Shown one piece after another: positions 48,541-58,801 of a DNA stretch of 64,000 bases. The position numbers and the translations under genes are program-made. The stretch comes from Paulownia fortunei (lineage: Eukaryota; Streptophyta; Magnoliopsida; Lamiales; Paulowniaceae), in NCBI GenBank assembly GCA_019321725.1, contig CM033113.1, forward strand, positions 13,454,001 to 13,518,000. Reading direction: 5' to 3'. Positions within the stretch are counted from its first letter, which is position 1, and each line of letters opens with the position of its first letter. Below the pieces are notes generated by a model. That model did no database searches. It had not been told where the DNA came from and saw nothing but the letters and a program-made list of their open reading frames with translations.

Positions 48541-49501
48541 TGCATATACTCTCCCCTACACTGTTGGGTAATCCTTTGCTATATGTCCAGGCTTTTTACA
48601 CTTAAAGAAGCGATTAGTACCGCTATAGTATTCCCCAAAATGATTCTTCCCAAACTTAGCACATTTAGGCCTTTCAACTATAGTAGAAGTCTGCCCAACT
48701 TTAGGACATTTTTCATTCCCTTGGTTTGATTTTAGCTCTCATTTCTTCCACTTGTTCAAATATCTTGAAATGAATACTTGCTTCTTTTGTTGATGGAATT
48801 TCTTAATCTCTTTCTTATCTAAGTCAACCATCAAACCCTTGTCCACCATTTCCCTAAACTTTATTGTTGAAGACATTCTCACATCTCTCCTAATTTCTGG
48901 ATTAAGGCTCCATAGGATATGATCCATATTCTCATTGTTGTCTCTGGCAATGTATGGCACATATTTGCAACCCTCTTCAAATTTTCTCACATAATCACAT
49001 ACAGACAATCCTCCTTGTTTTAACTCCAAGAATCCTCTTACTTTGAGTGACCTAGCATCTCTCATGAAATACTTATCATAAAAGATTATATTAAATCTCT
49101 CCCAAGTTAGCTCTTCCATATTCACTGCAAGCTTAGCTCATTCCCACCAAGTTCTAGCATCCTTCTGCAATAATAAAATTGCACAGAGTACCTTCTCAGC
49201 ATCATCAATTCACATATAGTCAAAGATAGTGTCCAAAGATTTAACCCATTCCTCTGCAACCATGGAATCAAACCCACTATTAAAATCAACAGGTTCCATC
49301 TTCCTAAATTTCTAATGCACAACTTGTGCAGGATCCTATCGAACTTATGGTGGAGGAAGTTGTTGATTCTGTTCTTGGGTTTTTTGTTGCATATCTAGCA
49401 ATCGTTGTATCTGTTCACAATGCATTCTAGTTTGTTGTTGAATGAGATCAGTCAAATTGTTCACCACAAGCTCAACCCATTATCTTCGTTATTGGTGCCA
49501 T
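48541..49501 (-). pseudogene. G2 gag
   Basis: The ATG at 49501 follows the leader. The gag core ([20 protein letters not shown], then [20 protein letters not shown]) is open at 48739-49125. The N-terminal half at 49122-49322 is in another frame. The zinc knuckle near 48575-48605 is degenerate (FFKCKKPGHIAKDY; the first and last Cys are lost). It carries frameshifts and stops. Confidence 0.87.
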
Positions 49502-49687
49502 GACCTGATATGCATTGCCTAATCTCAATCCATTCATTAGCCAATAATAAATACATAATCATGACAATAACATGAAATGAAATATAATCAAATAAACATA
49601 AAGGCAAATAAATAAATAGTTAACTGAGTTTCCCAGCCAGGATGTGTTCATATGCCTTCTTCTGTCTACAAGAACGACTAAACCTCT
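49502..49687 (-). mobile_element. G2 leader
   Basis: A short non-coding leader between the gag ATG and the primer-binding site. It matches G1 5444-5628. Nothing else is seen in it. Confidence 0.8.
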
Positions 49688-49699
49688 GCTCTGATACCA
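49688..49699 (-). other. G2 primer-binding site (initiator tRNA-Met)
   Basis: The minus strand reads TGGTATCAGAGC, a perfect match, five bases from the LTR edge (gtttg spacer as in G1). Confidence 0.95.
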
Positions 49700-49704
49700 C
49701 AAAC

Positions 49705-50556
49705 TATAACACCCCTTAACCTAACTACAAAACTTAAACAAGCTAATACAATTAAATCAAAAAATGTTAACTTTTCATAAATACTAGAGTTATGATTTTG
49801 ATAAAAGTTTCCATTTTGGCTATAAGAGAAAGAACTTGAATTCATTTGTTGTTGTTTTTTCATTTTAAACACACCATATACATAAATCAAAACTGAGTAC
49901 ATTTATTTACAAAACCATAATAGAGCGGCTTATTTAAAACCAAAATAGAGTTTTCAAAAACCAAATAGCTCGAAGCAAGGCATATAAACAAATCTTTGTC
50001 TGGCCGCTCTAGAGACTTAGTCAACCTTTAAACATGTACATTTCCACTTGCATCACATGAATCTAATGACCTAAAGGCTCAGTAAGGTGAAACTGATGCA
50101 ATAAAAAATAGCGTACATGTAAATCATATAAATGATTAAATACATTATTTAATTTAATAACTTTCTTTCATAAATCATGCTTTATAGGCCCTTGAAGTTT
50201 GGTACCTAACTAATAGAGATAGATCGTGGTTTTTGAAACCTGTTCATAATGATTGGCCAATAAGAGAACTAATATGAGATTTTCATGCTTGGTCTTTCAA
50301 CCTCAGGTAATAGCCGTATTATATCTCATTCATTGTAGCTTTCTTATATTGGTTTTTCAACCTCAAGTATTTGCCACCATTTATTGGGTCCGTCGGTCTC
50401 TCCTGCGTCCTTGTCTACCAGACCATCAATCAAGTACCATACTTCATTTTCAAAAATCTCATTATATTCTTAATAGTGTCATGCTTCATGAACCATAAAT
50501 GCATCAAACATTACATTATTTGACAAATAATAATAACCACATTAAAACATGAGTAC
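49705..50556 (-). mobile_element. G2 5' LTR, first part
   Basis: It starts tataacaccccttaaccta, aligned with the G1 LTR start at 5646. It carries one copy of the 176-bp unit that is duplicated in G1. It is interrupted at 50557 by the Athila element. ORFs at 49678 and 50253 are within it. Confidence 0.9.
50552..50556. repeat. Target-site duplication, left copy (Athila)
   Basis: agtac precedes the Athila LTR; the right flank at 63432-63436 is agcac, with one mismatch. Joined G2 flanks match the uninterrupted G1 LTR near 6695-6705. Confidence 0.8.
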
Positions 50557-52145
50557 TGCTACAACTTTAAGGTTGCAAACCCAAGTGCAGGTTGTAGTAA
50601 GTAATAAATTTCTCGTGAGTTCGAGATCGATCCACAGGAAAATTGTTTGAAAAATTCAAGTTTATATTTCTAAAAAAATGGAGTTTATGTGAATCAAAAT
50701 ATATGAACAATTAATGTATGATGTAACTAAAGAAAAATCGAAATAATAAAAGTACTGAGAATTAGGGATCCACTCTTGAGTTTTGGATAGAGAAATGGTT
50801 ATTTATTCTTTTTACCTCTATTAATTACCACAATTGGAATCCATACATAATGAAGGTTCCAATAGGAAGATATTATCAAGTAACTCATGCAATAAGGTAA
50901 TCATGATATTGTCTTACTATTGCAAATTATCTCTTAATGCCAATACTTATTTATGGGATCAAGCATTTATGTACACATTCATCAACAACAAATCAAGGTT
51001 TCACATTAGCAGTCGGTGGGGTAAAACCGTACAATAAGGTAAATGAACCCAAGTATTTGTTGTGCCATTGGAGATACATAAATCAAGAATCACCACAAAA
51101 CAAGTAAGGTTTAGATCAAAAATAAAATAATAATACAACATACTTAAACAATTTCTACCCTTATAACCATTTCTCTTCCTCCATCAAGAGATTCACCTTT
51201 TTTCCTCAGCAAAATAAAATTTAGAAAGACATAATAAAAATATAAGAGAAACTAGAGAATGCATTTCTATTACTACTAGAAAACTTACAATACTAGAAAA
51301 CATACAAACTAGATAACTTAGCCTAAAGAAACCCTCTACCCCCCTTCCTTACAAGCTTAATACATGGCCTATTTATAATACTTGGAGTAAGCTAGAGGCC
51401 AAATAAATAATCGAGGGGTTAACCAAGTGGTATGCTAGTTGTCAAGAGTTGGTAAGTTGTTACATAAATTTCTCACCCACTGAATTGAATTACATTGTTT
51501 GATTAGATACAGCCAGATTTTGAAGATATGTGAAGAATTAAAATTATAGATCTTTCAGCACTAATATATTTTCATATCTCTTTTGTCAAATTTGGCGGTC
51601 AGATGAAGAAGATATGGTCAAATTACCGAGTCATGTCCAAGAGCCACCCTTTAACATTAGCAGCAACTTTCAGCCTATAATTTTACCATTTAAACATATT
51701 TTCACACCATCTTGTCTCAACAAACTTGTTTATTTACCTCTTGGGTATAACATATCCGAATTTCAGCCCAAACTAAATTTGGGCTCAAGATATATAACCG
51801 AATTGGTGAAATAAGTCAATATTGGGCTGAACTCTGATCCGAATTTTAGTGATCCATTTTGTGCAACTACTTAGAAGAATTTTTTGCTATCATCAACACT
51901 GAATTAGACTGAGCTTCCAACATAAAAGTTGTACCTCTATCTCTTGGCTTTCAAATAAAATAAGTTTCAGGTCCATAGGGCTTTTGATCATGAAGTTATG
52001 CTCAAATTACAAAAACTGCACAAGTTTGGAAACATGCTTCCATTTATTCCCTAACACAAAACATTAATAAAACAGTAATATTAACAAGAATAAAGCAAGA
52101 ATAAAGGATTTGATACAAAAATATGTCAAAAATATGCACTTATCA
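50557..52145 (-). mobile_element. Athila 3' LTR (1589 bp)
   Basis: It starts TGCTACAACTTTAAGG and ends aatatgcacttatca (inverted start TGATAAGTGCATATT). It pairs with 61916-63431. By eye, one aligned block of about 215 bases (50821-51036) differs at about 16 positions, mostly transitions. A stretch of about 100 bases near 51660-51760 is absent from the other LTR. ORFs at 50834 and 51614 are LTR sequence, and copies of them recur at 62184 and 62909. Confidence 0.94.
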
Positions 52146-52158
52146 AATTCCCCCACAC
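52146..52158 (-). other. Athila polypurine tract
   Basis: The minus strand reads GTGTGGGGGAATT directly before the 3' LTR start TGATAAGTGC. The wider context, with a TTAAGTGTGGGGG core, is common in Athila/Tat-type elements. Confidence 0.92.
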
Positions 52159-53890
52159 TTAACCCTTGCTTATCCTCGAGCAAGCTTAAAACAAATATAA
52201 ATTAATCTACTTTCATAGGAAATCATGATTACATTTAGCATATGCAATAAGCCTTTAAAACCCTAGGTGGCCCATAGAGGATGAGTTATAGTCTCGTGAA
52301 GGTTTCCAATAGTGATACCTACAAACACCTATAATAACTATCTTCCAACTTTTATTCTCATAAAGCAACAAAGTAATATGGAAATAAAATCAAACAATTG
52401 TTGAGTTTAACTCTTAGTCATTCAAAAATCAATATATTTCCACAATAAGCATACTCAAGTGTGTGTGTGGACAGTTAATGTCAATAGTGATGAAACTATG
52501 CATGTTTCAAATAAGTGAATTCTCATAAAACCTTACAAAAAACCATCACCCAATCTCTAACAGAAAAGTTAAACATCATAAGCTCTTCCTTTGGTGCAAA
52601 TCTCCACTACACTAAAGGCACCACACGAAATCAAAAGGTTTTCAACAAAGGTTGTAATGGGGCCAAAGGGTGGTGATGTAGCTAAGAAATAAAAGGATAG
52701 GATGCAACAAAGGTTCTAAAAACTTTATGGAATTAGACACATAAAATTTATCGATGAAGAATTCTCCAACTCTACAAATTTCACACTGGGGTCTATTGTT
52801 ATTGAATTGGACCCCTCATGCAACATCTCATTTTTAGTTACAACTTGTAGCACTTTGCAACTTTTTTTTATTATTATTATTGTTTTTTTTTTAAAAGAAA
52901 CTCCCTTACACTTATCTTCTATTCTAACCTGAATTTCTTTTGTAAGTTCAAGCTGTCAATTGAATGTCTCTTAAACCCCAATCATTTTTAGAACAAGGGT
53001 TGGATAATAGTGGATTTAGGCTAGGTAAAAAATATTGTTACAAAAAAAATATTTATTTATTGTAAGGCTCAAAGTGGTTTACTAAGAGGATGTTTTCTTG
53101 AAACATCATATAGGAAACAAACTGATTTGGCAATAGTGGTAGAAAGCCTAATGCCTTAATTATTTTTCTAGTGGTGCACTATTAGTCGTTCGCCTTGACA
53201 GACCAAAAGTAAAAGTTCTAACTCAACCCCTGCATGTTGAAGATTCAAGTGATGATTAGAGCAAGGGCATAAGAACTATCTATTTTGATATGATTGTCTT
53301 CACACTAAATAATATAACTATTTGTGCAAAATAAAATTTGAGTATAATTATTGCAAAAATATATTAACCAAATAACAACATCAAAGTCCAAAACAACACC
53401 ATCATCAATCAAACCATATTATTCATGCTTAATTTTAATCATTGAAGTTGGAAGAACCTATACAACTCAAAAAAAATAATTGGTAATTCACAAACATTTG
53501 TTAAAAACTTTACAAACCTGCCATGTTATGCAAAATAGGGATGCGTCTCAAGAGTGTTACAATTACCCTTTACTTAGCCACCTTTTTTCATTCTTTCAAT
53601 GGACCCATCAAAAAAACACGCTTGATTTATATTTATTTTTTTATTTTTTTAATTTTTTTAATTTTTTTAAATACTAGAAAAACACACATTGAATATACAA
53701 GTCATGATATCAATTATCCCTCCCCCCAACCTAATCGAGACATTGTCCCCAATGTCAAAAATAGATAAGAAAGTAGAGTTTGAAAGATATCACCTAAAAT
53801 GCGGTTAATAAAGCTGAAACAACAAAAAAAACACACGTACTATATTAGATAAAATCATTAACAATAAGTATCACAAACTGAGAATAAATT
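52159..53890 (-). mobile_element. Athila 3' non-coding region
   Basis: No credible gene is present. It contains T-rich tracts at 52862-52895 and 53630-53672. On the minus strand a second purine-rich, PPT-like stretch lies at 53718-53730 (GTTGGGGGGAGGG), preceded by gacattggggacaatgtc. This order resembles the region that follows the integrase in Athila-type elements. The overlapping ORFs at 53480 and 53523 span the T-rich tract and are not supported. Confidence 0.7.
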
Positions 53891-54520
53891 TCAATTTGTG
53901 TTTCGACCATTATTCCTGTTGGACCAATCCACATTAGCCAAGATTGGATCAGGTTTTGACACATATGTTAGAAGTTGATCAATCAGCTGGTCAGGTGTCG
54001 GAGCAGAAATAATAATTCTTCTCGCAGAAGTTGAAATAAAACCTTTTTTCATAGCATGATCTACAAAAGAGAGCAAACCATCATAAAAACCATTAACATT
54101 AAGAATACTTATAAGTTTTTGGTGAATGTTGAGTTGTGCCCAACAGATAATTTGGAATAATTCCTCCAGTATACCAAAACCGCCAGGTAGAATGATGAAT
54201 GCATCCGCATTATTTAACATGTCATGCATTCTATCATGAATATGTGACACTTTTAGCTCATCTGTAATGGTCATACCTGTGATATTCTGTACTGTTAAAG
54301 ATTTTGGGATAATACCCAAAACTTGACACCTCCTACATAAGCAGAAATAGCAACACTCCCCATTAATCCCAAACTGCCCCCCCATACACTAAATGAATTT
54401 TTCTTTCTGCTAAAGTTCTACCAAGGTTATTGGCTGCCCCTATAAACTCACCATTTTTTCCTAGATTGGATCCACAAAAAATACAAATGGAATTAAATTT
54501 GCTAGTTGAAGAAACTTTCT
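53891..54520 (-). pseudogene. LOG-type cytokinin riboside 5'-monophosphate phosphoribohydrolase pseudogene
   Basis: LOG enzymes release active cytokinin bases from cytokinin nucleotides. The minus strand encodes, without introns, a whole LOG-like protein of about 208 residues: SKFNSICIFCGSNLGKNGEF, LAERKIHLVYGG, SLGLMG, VLGIIPKSL, NADAFIILPGGFGILEE, FQIICWAQLNIHQK, LNVNGFYDGLLSF and ARRIIISAPTPDQLIDQL, with a stop at 53891. The block from LVYGG to VLGIIP needs two frame changes (about 54375 and 54320), so the Met at 54385 is a frame artefact, not the start. The signature PGGxGTxxE reads PGGFGILEE, with its Thr lost. No ATG precedes the first conserved residues; an A-tract of about 18 bases lies there instead. 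Only the strand and position tie it to the Athila element. The family call is firm; the origin is inferred. Confidence 0.93.
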
Positions 54521-54689
54521 TTTTTTTTTTTTTTTGAAAATAAGTTGTGCAAAAATAGAGTGAGTACGGTGATATTTATTGAGGTATGAACAAGGAATGC
54601 ATTTATTGCATTTCTTTTTCTTTTGTCAAAAAGGTTGAAAAGAAGGACACATACGAAATTTAAAAATTACCTATTAACACGTGTATGTA
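54521..54689. other. Spacer between the two host-like remnants
   Basis: It contains an A-tract (on the minus strand, 54521-54538) directly before the LOG homology. No coding signal. The plus-strand ORF at 54703-54897 just right of here is antisense to the unknown gene remnant. Confidence 0.5.
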
Positions 54690-55282
54690 CATGTAGTTGT
54701 GATTGTGGCTGATATCTTCCTCTGGTTTTACGTCTAGTAACGGCTTAAACGCCCTCTATGGGTCAAGGATATGCCAAGGTCTTTTAATGTCAAATTCCCA
54801 AGACTATAAAGCTCATATTCGTTTCAAAAACGATCCCATAAATCAAGAATTACACGTTGTACCAATGTACATGAATGGGTCTCAAGAGTCAATATAATAT
54901 GATCTAAAGACTCCTTACTCAGTCCATCCATAATGAATCTAAGTTTATCTTCTCAATTTTTAGAGACCATTCCTAAAGAACGACACTTTGTGTTGTAAGT
55001 CCATCTAGCACAAATATGACAAACTTTTATTTTTTTTGCCCTTCATTTTTTTGAATATGTACTTTCACCAAAACCAGACATATATCTAGTAAGCAAATCT
55101 GGAAACTCATGTGAAAACTCACCTGCCCTTACCTTTGCTTCAATTATCCATCGTATGTCCTCCGGGATGCCCTTGTGCATAAGCATTGTCAATCTTTCAA
55201 TTCTAATTTTATAAATTTTCAAAATTGTATTTTTAGGAAGAAAAGAAAATCGTTTCTTGAGAGTTAGAAAAATATCAACCAT
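54690..55282 (-). pseudogene. Broken host-like gene, family not recognised
   Basis: I do not recognise this family. From the ATG at 55282, 90 bp downstream of a TATA box, the minus frame reads MVDIFLTLKKRFSFLPKN, then a basic helix-like stretch, GIPEDIRWIIEAKVRAG and HEFPDLLTRYMSG, to a TGA at 55043. One base of frame change in an A-run just after it restores a sensible reading with CHICARW and TKCRSLG (a C-x2-C plus a later Cys), then a TGA, then KLRFIMDGLSKESLDHIIDS. Another frame change gives THSCTLVQRVILDLWDRF, a stop, and YELYSLGNLTLKDLGISL, ending near RLSRY. In all about 185 codons, no introns seen, at least two frame changes and several stops. A start at 55333 would need a TTG codon. 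The consistent residue usage argues for a former gene, not chance. It is not an Athila gag, pol or known env motif. Confidence 0.6.
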
Positions 55283-55367
55283 TTTGAAAAAAACAAGAAA
55301 AGAGAATGAGAAAAGCAAAGAAAATTCGTACAAAGATTTTAGTTGTTTGGGAAACTAACAAGTCCGA

Positions 55368-55378
55368 CTTTTATAGCC
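55368..55378 (-). promoter_or_regulatory. TATA box upstream of the unknown gene
   Basis: The minus strand reads GGCTATAAAAG, followed by a pyrimidine-rich leader (ttctttgcttttctcattct) and the ATG 86-90 bases on. Spacing and leader composition are typical of a plant RNA polymerase II core promoter. Transcription is inferred only. Confidence 0.6.
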
Positions 55379-55379
55379 A

Positions 55380-57092
55380 CGGAGTACTGTTTGTCTCTAG
55401 GGTAAGTGGGAGATTGTTAGAGTAGTACCTCGCGTGCCAATTATTCTGGTTGTTCTTATACTCTTGCAAATCATTCTTATTTATATTAATATCATTTAAA
55501 CATCTTCATGTATGGAGATTAATGAGTGACCAACAAAGGATCCATCACCTATCTAGATGAATAGGTGAATCTCCTATGTGTTCCATTGTACTTGACTCTA
55601 AAATTCTTGGCCAATGTTAGATGAAAATTAGACGGGGGGTTTTCTAATTATTCATCATCGAGTCAAGCTACTAGGAATGGAAACATAGTTATTGAGCTAA
55701 TAGGGTTTTAATTTAACATCCATGCCTAGGCTCAATCGGGAGATTAGATAACGGAATGACCGTACTTGCATGGTATTCATAATTGAAATAGGTTCGCACA
55801 TTCACCTTAGACTAGGAGTCATGATGCTTTGCTAGATGCTTCTCATGTCTTGTGGGTTCTTGAAATTAATGAGTTAATTTCAAGAGAATTAATTAATTGG
55901 ATTAATTAATCAAAATAATTAATTATTCAACTAAGTCACAAGAGTTGTGAGCCCACGGCTAGTTTAAAGTGAACCTAAGGGGTCACACACAAAACTTGGA
56001 CAAATCTATTTCTAACCTAGAAATTAATCCAAGTGTTGGATTAAATTAATTAATGTGATTAATTAATAGGGTTAAATTAATTCAAGTGTGGAATTAATTC
56101 AATTAATTAATTAGATTAATTGATTGGACCTAATTGGAGTAGGAAGCCCAATTAGAATATTTAATTAATTAATTGGATCAATTAAGTAAGATGGACCTAA
56201 TTAATTAAATGAATTAATTTAATTAATTAGATCAATTAAAGTAGAGCCTAATTGATTACTTAGGCCTAAGCCCATTAGGTGTGGGCTTGTAGGAAACCCA
56301 TTAGGAAATTGGATTGGCAATCCAATTCCTAGAGGAAGTTGAATTGAGAATTCAATTTTTAAGAGGTAATAATGAAAAAGGAAAGTCCTTATGGGATAAG
56401 GAAACTTACCAAAAGAGTTGGAGATAAGAAAGGAAGAAGAGTCCTATATGGAAAAGACTTGTGGTTGCCTTTACTGACAATCTTCTTGGATATTTTAATA
56501 GGGATTTTAATTGCAGATTTTGATGAAGAAAAATAGTTTTCTTTCATCCCCAAAAATTCGTCCTTCCTTTCCTTTCAATCTCCAAATGTTCACCAACCTT
56601 TTATCTAGTTTAATTCTTGATTTAGTTGTTGAATTAAGAATTAAATTAAATACCTAAAACACTAATTGTTAGTGTGTTCTTGTTCCAAACAAAATCATTC
56701 TAGGATAGAATTATCGAATTGAAAACTACTAGCATAGGATTCGGTTACGAGTGGGCATCCAAGGTGTAGATACCGTTAGAGGGATAACATTTGGGATCCT
56801 AGAAGTGAATCAGATTTCAATCAAAGGGCTTTTGAATTGAAGAACATGGAGATACTTTCATGCAAGGATAACAATTTGAATCGTTTTAATCCCTACATCA
56901 GCCGGAGTGCAAATCAAGGTAAGAGTTTCTGAAATAATCTTACTTTAACTATCAGAAAACGCACAACTGAATAATCGCAAAAGGGTTCTGGGATTCATTT
57001 TAATTACATATGATGTAACATATATTTATGTTTTTTGAAAAATTTTAAATTTCGCTGCGTATACATCTCCCGAGATTGTGCGAACCTAACAC
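55380..57092 (+). mobile_element. Y-copia 3' end: internal tail, polypurine tract and LTR (LTR 55415-57092)
   Basis: gtctctagggtaagtgggagat is the end of copia pol plus the polypurine tract, as at 17341-17364. It is followed by an LTR starting TGTTAGAGTAGTACC and ending GCGAACCTAACA, about 1.68 kb. The attaatt-rich tract is at 55880-56270. No matching 5' LTR or internal region is found to its left; the unknown gene's promoter lies there instead. The 5-base flank ccgtt follows, but no copy is seen on the left. Confidence 0.85.
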
Positions 57093-57183
57093 CGTTATCC
57101 GCCATTTAATCGGGAAAAGAAAAAAAAAATAAAAGAAGAACAAAAAATAATAATAATGTCAGAGAAAATGAGTATATACAACA

Positions 57184-58300
57184 CTAATCATAACAAGGGT
57201 TAGAAAGAAAAAGAATTTCCTTTTGTGAAAATTGATTTTCTAGAAATGGTTTAACTCTTTGTCCATTTACTTTAAATATGTTACCATTTCTAGGATTCTC
57301 AATATCAATTGCCCCATAAGGATATACCTTTTTTACAACAAAAGGACCACTCCACCTTGATCTCAATTTTTCAGAAAACAAATGCAATAAAAAATTATAA
57401 AGCAAAACCTTTTGACCAACCTCAAATATTTTTCTTGAAATTTTATTATCATGAAAATCTTTGATTCTTGCTTTATAAATTTTAGAATTCTCATATGCAT
57501 CATTTCTCAGTTCTTGAAGTTCATTGATTTGCAATTTGCGCAATTTTGAAGCTTCATCAAGGTTGAAGTTAAATATTTTGATTGTCTAATAAGCTTTATG
57601 TTCAAATTCAACAGGTAAATGATAAGGTTTTCCATAAACTATCCTATAAGGAGATATGCCTAATGATGTTTTGAAAGCAGTTCTATATGTCCAAAGTGTA
57701 TCGGTAAGTCTAAGACACCAATCTTTATGGTTTGGGTTAACTGTTTTCTCCAAAATTTGTTTTATCTTCCTATTTGCAAGTTCAACTTGTCTATTTGTCT
57801 GAGGGTGATAAGGGGTTACAACTTTATGTATGATTCCATATTTCTTCATTAAAGTTCCGAAAACTTTGTTACAAAAATGTTTTCCCCTATCACTAATAAT
57901 AAATCTAGGAATTCCAAATCGACTTAAAATATTTTCTTTCAAAAATTTTATCACTATTTTGTGATCATTATTTCGACAAGGAATTGCCTCGATCCATTTT
58001 AAAACATAATCTATGGTAACCAATATGTAAAGAAAACCAAATGATAATGGAAATGGCCCCAAAAATCAATACCTCAACAGTCAAAGATTTCAATCACTAG
58101 AATAGGGTGTGGGGCATCATATTTCTCTTTGAAAGGGACCCTAACTTTTAACAATTTTCACAACTTTTGTAGAAAGTGTATCTTTGAAAAGAGTTGGCCA
58201 ATAAAATTCACGTTGCAAGATTCTTGCAGTAGTTTTCTTTACAGAAAAATGACCACGACATGCTTCTGAATAACAAAATTTGACAATATTACCTATCTTT
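57184..58300 (-). pseudogene. Athila integrase
   Basis: The N-terminal His-Cys region near 58290-58080 is damaged (RGHFSVKKTTARILQ, then FYWPTLF). The core frame 57586-58062 carries D ([12 protein letters not shown]), D ([14 protein letters not shown]) and E ([18 protein letters not shown]), all three catalytic residues. The C-terminal frame 57184-57543 has [18 protein letters not shown] and [15 protein letters not shown], typical of Athila integrases. One stop separates the two frames. Confidence 0.93.
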
Positions 58301-58801
58301 TTGTCAGGCACACATCTTCAAAAGATTTGATCCGGACAATATTTGAACAATATTTGAATAGGTATGGATCATCCCAATAAAAAATTTTAACCTCAGTCAA
58401 AAACTTCTTTTTGTCTTGAGAGTTCCAATGTGATGGCATCTTTTCTGTCACACGAAAATTAACAATGTCAGCAAACCAAGGTAAAATAGAAACATTAAAT
58501 AGTTGTTCATCAGGGAAAGTGTCATTAATAGATGTGGTTTGAAACGAGTCATCACAAACAAGTCTCAACAAATGATCAGCCATTACATTCTCTACTCCAT
58601 TTTTATCTCGAATAGTAACATTAAATTCCTAGAGTAAGAGAATCCACCTAATCAGTCTTGGTTTAGCATTTTTTTTTTACAAAAGATATTTCAAAGCTGC
58701 ATGATCATTGAAAACAACAATTGGTGAGCCAACAAGATAAGATCGAAAGTTGTCCAATACAAAAACTACAGCAAGTAATTCTTTTTCAGTTGTTGTATAA
58801 T
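58301..58801 (-). pseudogene. Athila RNase H end and connection to integrase
   Basis: Near 58590-58800 RNase H is broken by stops and an A/T run (58662-58680). The frame 58293-58583 starts MADHLLRLVCDDSFQTTSIN and continues FPDEQLFNV and PWFADIVNF, the linker usual between RNase H and integrase in Athila elements. Confidence 0.85.

Noticed and set aside
50834..51037. ORF repeated at 62184 (similar 70-residue products)
   Set aside because: The similarity is due to the two Athila LTRs, not to a conserved gene.
53630..53672. T-rich tract as the poly(A) tail of the LOG copy
   Set aside because: It is about 220 bases beyond the stop, and a retrotransposon-like purine motif lies between; no target duplication was found. 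Possible, but not supported.
54385..54385. Met at 54385 as the start of the LOG gene
   Set aside because: LOG homology (FCGS, LAERKIHLVYGG) continues upstream in another frame, so this Met lies inside the gene.
54521..54538. A/T tract as the poly(A) tail of a LOG retrocopy
   Set aside because: It lies on the 5' side of the minus-strand gene; a tail would be at the low-coordinate end.
55282..55333. Longer N-terminus of the unknown gene starting at 55333
   Set aside because: The codon there is TTG, and the position is close to the expected transcription start; ATG at 55282 fits the TATA spacing better.
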